Of a stretch of DNA of 64,000 nt, positions 1 to 7,053 are shown one piece after another. The DNA lies in assembly GCA_017882545.1 (NCBI GenBank), contig JADGPG010000082.1, positions 25,374 through 89,373 of the forward strand, in the 5' to 3' direction. Origin of the DNA: Thermoleophilia bacterium. Its GTDB lineage: Bacteria; Actinomycetota; Thermoleophilia; Miltoncostaeales; Miltoncostaeaceae. Position 1 is the stretch's first letter. The number at the start of each line of letters is the position of its first letter. A program made the translations under genes and the position numbers. Below the pieces are notes generated by a model, which saw only the letters and a list, made by a program, of their open reading frames with translations, made no database searches and had not been told where the DNA came from.

Positions 1-480
1 GAGTGTTCCGTGCGTCTCTAGCCAGCCGCCGCCCCAGACCCAGTGGGCGAGGACGGGGTAGATCAGGATCGACCACAGAAAGATGAACACCAGAAAGGTG
101 GAAAAGCGCATCCGCTCAACCACTGCGCCCGAGATCAGTGCTGCGGTGATGATGCAAAACGATGCCTCGAACGCGAAGAACACCAACTGCGGGATCGCGG
201 TCCCGTGCTGGGCACCGAACCCGACGTGCTCGAGGAAGACGTTGTGGAACCCGCCCACGAAGCCGTCACCCTTGGAAAAAGCCAGCGAATAGCCGACAAG
301 CGCCCAGGTGATCGTGACCACACCGAGCGCGCCGATGCTCATCATGAACGTGTTGAGGGTGTTCTTGCTGCGGACGAGGCCCGCGTAGAAGAGACCGAGC
401 GCCGGGGTCATCATCAGAACCAGGGCGGTGGCGACCATCATCCATGCGGTGTCGCCGGAACTGATTTGGGTCACCGTCAT
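1..480 (-). CDS. amt: Ammonium transporter Amt, N-terminal part (cut by window edge)
   Basis: Reading the minus strand from the ATG at 480 gives an open frame of 160 codons that runs off the left edge. The N-terminus contains the Amt signature region MTPALGLFYAGLVRSKN followed by NTFMMSIGALGVV, and further on a hydrophobic FFAFEASFCIITAAL stretch, all typical of the first transmembrane helices of AmtB/MEP channels that conduct ammonium across the inner membrane. The ATG overlaps the stop of the upstream PII gene as ATGA (477-480), so the two are translationally coupled. The gene order is PII then Amt, the reverse of the common Amt-PII order but the same functional module. Only about 40 percent of a usual Amt is inside the window. 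Confidence 0.93.
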   Translation of the reverse strand, partial: MTVTQISSGDTAWMMVATALVLMMTPALGLFYAGLVRSKNTLNTFMMSIGALGVVTITWALVGYSLAFSKGDGFVGGFHNVFLEHVGFGAQHGTAIPQLVFFAFEASFCIITAALISGAVVERMRFSTFLVFIFLWSILIYPVLAHWVWGGGWLETHGTL

Positions 481-848
481 GTCGCGGCCTCGGGACCGTC
501 GTCGACCGGGGTGACGGCAAACAGATCCGCCTCACCGGTCCGGATGCGAACCGCGTGCTCGAGGTCGACAACGAACACCTTGCCGTCGCCGACCTCGCCC
601 GTCCGAGCGCCGTCGCACAGTGCGTCGATCGCCGATTGGACGAACTCGTCCGAGACGGCGACCTCGAACCGGACCTTCTCGGCCAGGGCCATCTTGACCG
701 TGGTGCCGCGGTACGTCTCGACGCGTTCCGTTTCGCCCCCGTGGCCCTGGACGCGCATGAGGCTGAACCCCCGGATATGCGCGCGATACAAGGCCTCGAG
801 AACGTCGTTCGCCTTTTCCGGGCGAACGATACCGATCACGAGTTTCAC
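477..848 (-). CDS. glnB: PII nitrogen regulatory protein, T-loop lacks the uridylylated tyrosine
   Basis: A 123-residue PII signal transducer of the GlnB/GlnK family, which senses ATP/ADP and 2-oxoglutarate and gates Amt channels and nitrogen enzymes. It starts MKLVIGIVRPEK from GTG at 848, with a GAGGAAG ribosome site 7 nt upstream; longer upstream frames add no PII sequence. The C-terminal signature GDGKVFVVDLEHAVRIRTGE is intact. The T-loop reads ETYRGTTVKMAL: Tyr46 is kept, but position 51, uridylylated in proteobacteria and adenylylated in actinobacteria, is Val. The protein is therefore probably controlled only by ligand binding. It overlaps amt by ATGA, which suggests direct control of that transporter. 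Confidence 0.93.
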   Translation of the reverse strand: MKLVIGIVRPEKANDVLEALYRAHIRGFSLMRVQGHGGETERVETYRGTTVKMALAEKVRFEVAVSDEFVQSAIDALCDGARTGEVGDGKVFVVDLEHAVRIRTGEADLFAVTPVDDGPEAAT

Positions 849-938
849 GGTGTCGCTTCCTCTGTTTGGGCCGGTGCGCACACATGGGGGTCAAATGTGA
901 CGTTCCTGCCGCGCTGTGGCCCCGGCACGGGGCGGGGC

Positions 939-944
939 ATGCTA
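939..944 (-). promoter_or_regulatory. Possible -10 element for glnB-amt
   Basis: On the minus strand a TAGCAT hexamer lies about 90 nt upstream of the glnB start in the divergent gap shared with the serine hydrolase gene. It matches the TANNNT form seen before other genes in this window. No convincing -35 was found, so this is tentative. A short CCCCG-GCA-CGGGG hairpin sits just downstream (about 920-932). Confidence 0.25.
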
Positions 945-1023
945 TCAACCGCGTCGAACGCCTCCGAGGTGACGATTGCCCGCCGTGCGCCGGATCCGTA
1001 GTGTCATTGGTCGGGAGGGCGGC

Positions 1024-1908
1024 ATGTCCAGTCCAGGTCTGATGACGACCCGCAACAGGCCGCGCCGCATTGCGGCGGCCCTGGTGGCGTGCGTGTGCGC
1101 GTCGGGCCTGGCTCCCGCTGTGTTGTCCGGGGCAGCCGGTGCGGGCGTGCCGTGTCGGGCGGCGGATACCGTCCGGGTGGCATCGTGGTCGCCGGGGATC
1201 GCACCCGCGATTGCATACGCCCGGACCCGTCGCGGCGACATCTCGTTCGCGGTGCGCGTCAACGCCCGGCGGTGGGATTACCGCGCCGAGCACGTCGTGG
1301 CCACCGCGAGCGTGCTCAAGGCGATGCTCTTGGTCGCCTATCTCGATCAGGCGTCGGTGCGCGGGCGCGCACTGACCCGCGCCGACGCGGCCCTGCTTGC
1401 GCCAATGATCCGTCGGTCCGACAACACGGCGGCCACCCGTGTGCGCGACATCGTCGGCGACCGGAGACTCGTCGCGCTTGCGCGCGCCGCCGGGATGCGG
1501 CACTTTCGCCCCGCCGCCATCTGGGGACTGTCAGAGACCTCGGCATCCGACCAGGCCCGATTCTTCCTGCGCATCGACAGTTTCGTCGTCGCGCGCCACC
1601 GTCGGTTTGCGCTCGGACAGCTCGCGTCGGTGATTCCGTCCCAGCGCTGGGGGATCGGGCGCCTTCGGCTGCCGGGATGGTCGGTCTACTTCAAGGGCGG
1701 GTGGGGCACGGGCACCGGCCGGGTCGACCACCAGGTGGTCCTACTGGTCCACGGCTGCAGCCGCGTCTCGGTCGCGATCATGACGACCGCTGACGGCACC
1801 CACGCGTATGGCAAACAGACGCTCTATGGGATGGCGGGGCGGCTGTTGCGTGGCCTGCCGGCCTTCCCGAGTCTGCGGGCCGGCGCGGGTAACCATCCGA
1901 ACGTCTAG
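1024..1908 (+). CDS. Exported serine hydrolase, class A beta-lactamase/PBP-like fold
   Basis: A 294-residue protein with an N-terminal signal peptide (basic start, then a hydrophobic stretch to about residue 37). The three active-site motifs of penicillin-recognising enzymes are visible: SVLK at 96-99 (SxxK nucleophile), SDN at 132-134, and KGG at 224-226 in place of KTG. The spacing fits class A beta-lactamase-like proteins (Beta-lactamase2 family). These act outside the membrane on beta-lactams or on cell-wall peptides; the region around the class A omega-loop glutamate is not clearly recognisable, so true lactamase activity is uncertain. The ATG at 1024 follows a GGGAGG ribosome site and is preferred over a TTG/ATG at 976. 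A TAGTGT hexamer at 999-1004 may be the -10. Confidence 0.8.
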   Translation: MSSPGLMTTRNRPRRIAAALVACVCASGLAPAVLSGAAGAGVPCRAADTVRVASWSPGIAPAIAYARTRRGDISFAVRVNARRWDYRAEHVVATASVLKAMLLVAYLDQASVRGRALTRADAALLAPMIRRSDNTAATRVRDIVGDRRLVALARAAGMRHFRPAAIWGLSETSASDQARFFLRIDSFVVARHRRFALGQLASVIPSQRWGIGRLRLPGWSVYFKGGWGTGTGRVDHQVVLLVHGCSRVSVAIMTTADGTHAYGKQTLYGMAGRLLRGLPAFPSLRAGAGNHPNV

Positions 1909-1982
1909 TTCCCCGCCCCGCGCATGGCCGGGTTACCCCGGGAACGCCCTGAATAGCGTGGTTTTTGCGACGAGGAAGCACC

Positions 1983-3284
1983 GTGACAGGACGTCACTCC
2001 GCGACCCCGGCGCAGTCCATCCCGACAGGGGCGCACGTGAACCAGTGGCGGCACATCATTCGGCGGACCGTCATCGCGGCACTCGCGATCGTTGCCAGCT
2101 TCTCGGCCGCAGGCCTGGCCGCCGCCGCGACTCCGACGGCCCACGGGTCCGCCTGTGCCCGTCCGTCCGGCCCGAACGCGGTCCGCTGCACCGCCCTGGT
2201 GCGCGACCTGGTCCGCCGTCAGGTCGCCACGACCCCGCAGGGGTACGGCCCGGCGCAGCTACGTGCGGCCTACGGCCTGACCTCGCTGTCGCTGACCAAT
2301 CCGACGACGACCCAGACCGTCGGGATCGTCGACGCGTTCAGCGACCCACACTTGGCCAGCGACGTTGCCGCCTATCGCCAGCACTTCGGACTGCCGGCCT
2401 GCACGACCTCCACCAAGTGCCTGCGCATCGTCGGCCAGACCGGGTCCGCCCAGCTTCCCGACGCCAACGCGGCCTGGGGACTCGAGACGACGCTGGACGC
2501 GGAGATGGTCTCGGCGATCTGCCCGCGGTGCCGAATCGTCGTCGTCGAGGCGAACTCCGCGACCTACGGCGACCTTGGCACGGCCGAGAACGAGGCCGTC
2601 GCGCTTGGCGCCCGTGTGGTGACCAACAGCTGGGGTGGATCCGACACCCGGCTCGACGCGACCTACGACGCCCACTACTTCAACCATCCCGGGGTCGCGA
2701 TCGTCGCGTCGACCGGGGACTCCGGCTACGCGGCCGGGCCGATCTACCCGTCGACCTCGCCGAACGTCATCGCCGTCGGCGGGACGACGCTGACGGCCGC
2801 GGTGGGCACGGCCCGCGGCTACGGCGAATCCGCGTGGAGCGGCGGCGGCTCTGGCTGCAGCGCCTATGAGCCGATGCCCGCATGGCAGGCGACCGTGCCG
2901 AGCATCGCGAGCACCTGCGGCAAGCGGCGTGCCGTCGCCGACGTGTCGGCGGTCGCCGATCCGGCCACGGGCGTTGCGGTCTATGACACCTACGGGTACG
3001 CCGGTTGGTACCCCGGCATGATCGGCGGAACGAGCGTCGCCGCCCCGATCGTGGCCGGCGTGTACGCCCTGGGAGGGCACGGCGCCGGCGCCGGCGTCAC
3101 CGGCGCGGCTGGGCTGTACACCGCCGCCAACACGGCCGTCCCCGCGAATTCGGCGAACTCGCCACTGTTCGATGTCATCAGCGGTGCCAACGGCAGCTGC
3201 CCGACGCTGCTCGCCTGCACGGCGGCGACCGGCTGGGACGGTCCGAGCGGGCTGGGCTCCCCGAGCGGGATCACCGGCTTTTAG
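1983..3284 (+). CDS. Sedolisin-family (S53) serine-carboxyl peptidase, secreted
   Basis: A 433-residue secreted protease of family S53, acid-active enzymes with a Ser-Glu-Asp catalytic set. Visible residues are Glu168 and Asp172 (motif LETTLD, the ExxxD pair) and Ser351 in GGTSVAAP; NSWGGSD supplies the likely oxyanion Asp. The C-terminus carries the calcium-site region FDVISGANG and GWDGPSGLG. The signal peptide is at about residues 10-40. The catalytic domain begins near GYGPAQLRAAYGL (about residue 85), so there is little more than 40 residues of pro-region, far shorter than the roughly 170-residue propeptide of kumamolisin-type enzymes. GTG at 1983 has GAGGAAG upstream; a TAGCGT at 1954-1959 is a candidate -10. 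Confidence 0.9.
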   Translation: MTGRHSATPAQSIPTGAHVNQWRHIIRRTVIAALAIVASFSAAGLAAAATPTAHGSACARPSGPNAVRCTALVRDLVRRQVATTPQGYGPAQLRAAYGLTSLSLTNPTTTQTVGIVDAFSDPHLASDVAAYRQHFGLPACTTSTKCLRIVGQTGSAQLPDANAAWGLETTLDAEMVSAICPRCRIVVVEANSATYGDLGTAENEAVALGARVVTNSWGGSDTRLDATYDAHYFNHPGVAIVASTGDSGYAAGPIYPSTSPNVIAVGGTTLTAAVGTARGYGESAWSGGGSGCSAYEPMPAWQATVPSIASTCGKRRAVADVSAVADPATGVAVYDTYGYAGWYPGMIGGTSVAAPIVAGVYALGGHGAGAGVTGAAGLYTAANTAVPANSANSPLFDVISGANGSCPTLLACTAATGWDGPSGLGSPSGITGF

Positions 3285-3326
3285 AAGCGACCGGCGCGAC
3301 CGGCGGGACGCCCAGGCGCCCGCGGG

Positions 3327-4247
3327 TTGGTCACACTACGGGTGCTCCGGCATGTGACGGGGTGGCCGCAAGGCCGGAACCGCATCGTCGTCCGCGAGGT
3401 GTCGTTGGCCGCTCGCCACCCATATCGCCGGCTTGCGCTGTTCGGGACGGCGCTGGTCGCGGCGGGGATCCTGGTCGCCGTGCCGCTTGCGCTGCGGGCA
3501 ACGCGGTCGGGTTCGCCGACCTGCCTTGGCCCCGCGACGGTCGGGGCGGTGTCGGTGGGCTCCGGGATCGGGTCGGGCGTTCTCGCGTTGACCTCGGTGC
3601 CCGGGGCGGGGGCGCGGGTGCCGGTCAGCGTGCAGGTCGACCACGGCCCGGCCGCCGTGTCCGCGCTGCAGCGGCTCTGGCTGATCTCGCCCGCAACCGG
3701 GCCGATTGCCTTGTCGCGTTCCGGGCCGTCCTGCTGGTCGGGCACGGTTCCGCGCGGGGCGCTCGATGATGTGCAGATCGCGTCACGGCCCGACCGGGCG
3801 GCGCCCGCGCTCGCCCGGTTTGTGACGCCGGAGCCGATGCGCTCGGGTGCCGAGCTGATCGGTCGTGCCCAGCTGGCGACCCGGCGCCTGAAGGCCGTGC
3901 GCGAGATCACGCTCGGACGGCGGTCGCTCGCGGTGCGACCTACCCTGGTCGACACGCTGTATTCCGGGACGACGGTCGCGTCCCGCAGCGCCGGTGCGGT
4001 TGAGCGGTTCGCGTGGCCGGGCTGGCGCGATGGCTTCGAGTGGATGACGCCGGGGATCCAGGCGTCGGTGATTCTGGGCGACACCCGGATCGGCGGACGC
4101 CGGGCTGTCCGGGTCGCGGGCGCCGTCGTGCAGACGCCGATGTGGATGGAGCTGGACATCGACCCGACCACGGGTGTGGTGCTGGCCGACCGCATGAACG
4201 GTGCCAATCACGTCATGACCAGTCGCTACCTACCGATCGGCGGCTAG
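3327..4247 (+). CDS. Membrane-anchored hypothetical protein with extracytoplasmic domain
   Basis: Not recognised as a named family. A basic N-terminus (ending around HPYRR) is followed by one hydrophobic helix (about residues 35-57), then a long, presumably extracytoplasmic region. The last 80 residues (GIQASVILGDTRIGGRRA, then MWMELDIDPTTGVVLADRM) resemble the final strands of lipoprotein-carrier-like beta folds, which is only an impression. The start is unsure: TTG 3327, GTG 3342, GTG 3354 and GTG 3399 are all in frame and none has a good ribosome site. Its stop is immediately followed by the start codon of the next gene (4248), so the two are probably co-translated and may work together at the membrane. 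Confidence 0.6.
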   Translation: MVTLRVLRHVTGWPQGRNRIVVREVSLAARHPYRRLALFGTALVAAGILVAVPLALRATRSGSPTCLGPATVGAVSVGSGIGSGVLALTSVPGAGARVPVSVQVDHGPAAVSALQRLWLISPATGPIALSRSGPSCWSGTVPRGALDDVQIASRPDRAAPALARFVTPEPMRSGAELIGRAQLATRRLKAVREITLGRRSLAVRPTLVDTLYSGTTVASRSAGAVERFAWPGWRDGFEWMTPGIQASVILGDTRIGGRRAVRVAGAVVQTPMWMELDIDPTTGVVLADRMNGANHVMTSRYLPIGG

Positions 4248-5039
4248 GTGCCGACGCTGCCGTTCTGGTGCTCGATCGTCGTCCTGTCGATCGTCCAAGG
4301 GGCGCTCGTGGCGGCCCCCGGGACATGGCCGTGGGCCCGGACGCGCCTGGCCCGCTTCCGGTCGGGGTGGTGGGCGCTCGTCCCGGTGGCGTCGCTCGTG
4401 GGCGTCGCCTTCGGCCTGCTGCGCGTCGCCGACGCCCCGCAGGGCCTGACCTACCTCGCACTGTCGGCGGTGCCCGTCCTGGCCGTTGCCGCACTCGGAT
4501 GGGCGATGCACGGCGCCCGCCCGCGATATGCGGTCGCTGCGGTCCCCCTGTTTGCTGTGGCCTGGGCGTGGCCGGCGACGCTTGGCGGGGACACCGCGGC
4601 GCTGGCGCTGACGGCGCTCTCGTGCGTCGCCCTCGGCGTGATCCTCGTGGCGCTTGCGCCCGCGAGCGTGATCCGTGCGGGCATTGTGGTCTTGGCGACC
4701 GCAGACGTGGTCCTAGTCGCTGCCGACCTGCTGCAGCACCCGAATTCGGCCCTTGTCGCCGCCCATCCGATTGCTCAGCTCCCGCGACTGCAGTCGGTCC
4801 AATTTGGCTCGGCGATCATGGGGTATGGAGACCTCTTCGCCGCCGGGGTCGTCGGCGCGCTCTTCGCCAGCCGGCCGTCGGAGCAGCGCCGCGCCGCGGT
4901 CCTGATCGTTGTGCTCGCCCTCGTCGGCGACCTGGCCTTCCTTCGGATCAGCGAGTTCCCGGCCACCGTGCCCGTGGCGGTCGGGATGCTGCTCGTCGAC
5001 GTGCGGCGGCGGCGGACCGGCCCGGTAACATCTTTGTAA
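4248..5039 (+). CDS. Polytopic membrane protein with a GxGD motif; possible intramembrane aspartyl protease relative
   Basis: A 263-residue protein made of about eight to nine hydrophobic helices. Helix 6 carries two aspartates (Asp153, Asp160 in TADVVLVAAD), the next helix carries GYGD (Asp195) in QFGSAIMGYGDLFAAG, and the last helix contains PATVPVAVG from Pro238. An Asp in one helix, GxGD in the next and a C-terminal PAL-like motif is the pattern of presenilin/signal-peptide-peptidase type proteases; prepilin peptidases also use GxGD. Overall similarity cannot be judged from sequence alone, so the function is a hypothesis. The GTG start directly follows the previous stop codon with no gap, indicating coupling. 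Confidence 0.55.
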   Translation: MPTLPFWCSIVVLSIVQGALVAAPGTWPWARTRLARFRSGWWALVPVASLVGVAFGLLRVADAPQGLTYLALSAVPVLAVAALGWAMHGARPRYAVAAVPLFAVAWAWPATLGGDTAALALTALSCVALGVILVALAPASVIRAGIVVLATADVVLVAADLLQHPNSALVAAHPIAQLPRLQSVQFGSAIMGYGDLFAAGVVGALFASRPSEQRRAAVLIVVLALVGDLAFLRISEFPATVPVAVGMLLVDVRRRRTGPVTSL

Positions 5040-5056
5040 CACTCCAGGGAGCGACG

Positions 5057-5362
5057 ATGGGCAAGCGCAACGATCCGCATCTGCGACGCGTCGGCGATCC
5101 CGACGACCACGACGCCGAACGGGAGGCCCTTCGCCACGAGCTGGGGATGGGGGCGGTGCGTGTGCCGCTGCCGGTCGACGTCGATCGGGTGATGCACGGC
5201 GACGCGCCGGATGCCGGCGACGGTGCGTCAGGAGGCGAATCGGTGATGGATTTGATCGCCCACCAGAAGCCGCCCGTCCGGACCCACTTTGTCGAGGGGG
5301 CGCTCGACGAACACGCGCGGCACCAAGGGGACGCCGCGCCGGAGGACGAGGTCAGCCCGTGA
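5057..5362 (+). CDS. Small hydrophilic hypothetical protein
   Basis: An open frame of 101 residues from ATG 5057, preceded by CCAGGGAGCG, which can serve as a ribosome site. The protein is rich in Asp, Glu, His and Arg, has no membrane segment, and matches no family I know. It lies 17 bp after the GxGD membrane protein on the same strand, and its last 11 bases overlap the end of the convergent fabF gene. The longer frame upstream (from 4013) is a shadow of the preceding genes. Whether it is expressed is uncertain; position and ribosome site are the only support. Confidence 0.45.
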   Translation: MGKRNDPHLRRVGDPDDHDAEREALRHELGMGAVRVPLPVDVDRVMHGDAPDAGDGASGGESVMDLIAHQKPPVRTHFVEGALDEHARHQGDAAPEDEVSP

Positions 5363-6596
5363 CGACCGCCGGGCCCGGTGCGCGGAGCACCAGGCAGGCG
5401 TTGTGGCCCCCGAATCCGAACGAGTTCGACATTGCCGCGTCGAGCGTCCCAGGTTCCGCGGATCGGATGTGGCGCAGCGCGATCGCCGGATCGGGGTCGT
5501 CCAGATTGGCAGTCGGCGGCAGCATCTGACGGTGCAGCGCGAGCGCGGTGACGATCGCTTCGACGGCGCCCGCGGCACCCAGGGGATGGCCGATCGCCGC
5601 CTTGGTCGACGACACCGGCGTGGTGCCGAGCCCGGCGGCCACGAGCGCCCGCGCCTCGGCGACGTCGCCCGCGGGGGTCGCCGTCGCGTGGGCATTGACA
5701 TAGCCGACCGCCTCAGGGCCGATCCCGGCGTCATGGAGGGCCAGGGCGATGGCACGGCCCGCGCCGGTACCGTCGGGATCCGGGTCGGTGAGGTGGCCGG
5801 CGTCACACGTTTGACCAAAGCCGGTGATCTCGGCATAGACCGTTGCACCTCGGCGCAGGGCATGCTCGCGCTCCTCGAGGACGAGGACCGCCCCCGCTTC
5901 CGCCATGACGAACCCATCGCGGTCCGCGTCGAATGGGCGTGAGGCCTCGGCGGGCGCGCGGTCGGTGCGGCTCAGGGCCCCGAGCTTGCGGTACCCGGCG
6001 ATCAACAGCGGCACCAGCGGCGCCTCGGCGCCCCCGGCAAGGACGAGATCGGCGCGACCTTGCCGAATCCAATCCCGCCCGAGGCCGATGGCGTCCGTAC
6101 CGGCCGCGCAGGCGGTGCCCGTTACCGATGTCGGTCCGCGCACGCCGTAGGTCCGGGCGACGGCGGCCAGCGCCCCGTTGGTGAGGCCCAAGGGGATCGT
6201 CAACGGGCCGACGCGATCAAGCCCCTGTGTCCATTCCGTCTGGGATGCCGCCTCGAGGGTGTGCGCCCCGCCGTGAACGCATCCGATCACCGCGCCCACG
6301 CGATCCGCCGAGATGCCGTGATCACCCGCATCGGCGAGCGCGGCGGCCGCGGCGAGGGTCGCCAGGCGCCCGACACGATCCATGCGGCGGAACTCGCGCG
6401 CACCGAGCAGATCCCGAGCATCGTCGTCCGCACCGTCGACGCGGAACACGGTGATCTGCCCGAGTCCGTCAACATCGAGGCGAGCGGCTCCGGAGTGACC
6501 TGCCAATAGCGCGGACCAGACGTGCTCGATGTCGGATCCGAGCGGGCTGGCGATGCCGAGGCCGGTGATGACGACGCGAGGGGTCACAGCGCCCAT
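5352..6596 (-). CDS. fabF: Beta-ketoacyl-ACP synthase II (KAS-II)
   Basis: A 414-residue condensing enzyme of fatty-acid elongation, joining malonyl-ACP to acyl-ACP in the cytoplasm. It begins VVITGLGIASPLG and contains the nucleophile Cys163 in GTACAAGTDAI, the first active-site His in NAHATATPAGD (usual form NAHGTSTP), the Lys in SSTKAAIGH and the second His in GHPLGAAGAVE, and ends with SFGFGGHNACLVL. Full length, all catalytic residues present. There are no other fab genes beside it, so it may be a second copy or serve a specialised pathway. It converges with the small gene at 5057 and diverges from the MFS gene across a 457-bp gap. Confidence 0.93.
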   Translation of the reverse strand: MGAVTPRVVITGLGIASPLGSDIEHVWSALLAGHSGAARLDVDGLGQITVFRVDGADDDARDLLGAREFRRMDRVGRLATLAAAAALADAGDHGISADRVGAVIGCVHGGAHTLEAASQTEWTQGLDRVGPLTIPLGLTNGALAAVARTYGVRGPTSVTGTACAAGTDAIGLGRDWIRQGRADLVLAGGAEAPLVPLLIAGYRKLGALSRTDRAPAEASRPFDADRDGFVMAEAGAVLVLEEREHALRRGATVYAEITGFGQTCDAGHLTDPDPDGTGAGRAIALALHDAGIGPEAVGYVNAHATATPAGDVAEARALVAAGLGTTPVSSTKAAIGHPLGAAGAVEAIVTALALHRQMLPPTANLDDPDPAIALRHIRSAEPGTLDAAMSNSFGFGGHNACLVLRAPGPAVVTG

Positions 6597-6644
6597 GTTG
6601 CCATCATTGGGGCTGCGCAGGGCCGACGTCGGGAGAGTTGCGGT

Positions 6645-6672
6645 ATCGGGGTCGCAATCCAGCGACCCCGAT
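6645..6672. repeat. Perfect 11-bp inverted repeat (hairpin) upstream of fabF
   Basis: The arms ATCGGGGTCGC and GCGACCCCGAT are separated by the 6-nt loop AATCCA. It begins 49 bp upstream of the fabF start codon. There is no T-tract on either side, so it is more likely an operator or RNA structure in the fabF leader than a terminator. Confidence 0.6.
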
Positions 6673-7041
6673 CCCGCGGCGGCAATGTCCCGTCAGCGAC
6701 CGTTCGGCCACGCCGGGGTGGGGGCAATCGCCCGCCACTTGCTCACCGTGATTCTGTGCATGCGCACAGATTCATACCTACCAGTGTCGAGGCATCTCCG
6801 TACTCCATTCATGGACATGTCCTGTTCCGCCGATCCATGCGATCCGCCGAGTCCATTCGTGACACTTGCGCAAGCGCAAGCGCTGGATTGCGTCAGATGC
6901 GGCACCCCCGAGCCTAGACACAGCATCAGGCACCGTGTGAAACGCATCGTGCAAGTTGCAGGGAGTGCGCCCGTCCGGCTGCGCGGTGCGTCGCGCGCGA
7001 TGATTGACATCGGCACGGCAGCGGCCTGCGGGGTGCGCCTC

Positions 7042-7047
7042 TAATAT
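7042..7047 (+). promoter_or_regulatory. -10 element (TAATAT) of the MFS gene, leaderless geometry
   Basis: TAATAT lies 6 nt before the GTG start at 7054 with no ribosome site between, so transcription would begin at or next to the start codon. No -35 at 16-18 nt spacing is evident. Confidence 0.45.
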
Positions 7048-7053
7048 TCACCC

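Larger units (their letters stand above)
6597..7053 (+). other. 457-bp intergenic region with several inverted repeats, no convincing gene
   Basis: This gap separates the divergent fabF and MFS genes and looks less GC-rich than its neighbours. ORFs on either strand here show no family features and read as chance frames. It contains an 11-bp perfect hairpin (6645-6672), TCTGTGC-ATGC-GCACAGA (6753-6770), the palindrome CTTGCGCAAG (6865-6874) followed by GCGCAAGCGC repeats, and a TAATAT hexamer at 7042-7047. A TTGACA occurs at 7004-7009 but sits 32 nt before TAATAT, too far to pair with it. The density of dyads suggests regulator sites or a structured RNA, but I cannot name one. Confidence 0.5.

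Noticed and set aside
1..900. Long plus-strand frames (43-900, 555-1001) across amt and glnB
   Set aside because: They are antisense shadows: the minus-strand frames give clear Amt and PII proteins, while the plus-strand products are Arg/His/Asp-rich with no family features.
6529..7044. 171-codon plus-strand frame in the fabF/MFS gap, including a CVRC motif
   Set aside because: It begins antisense to fabF, has no ribosome site, and its composition is unlike the real genes; the Cys pair alone does not make a zinc finger.
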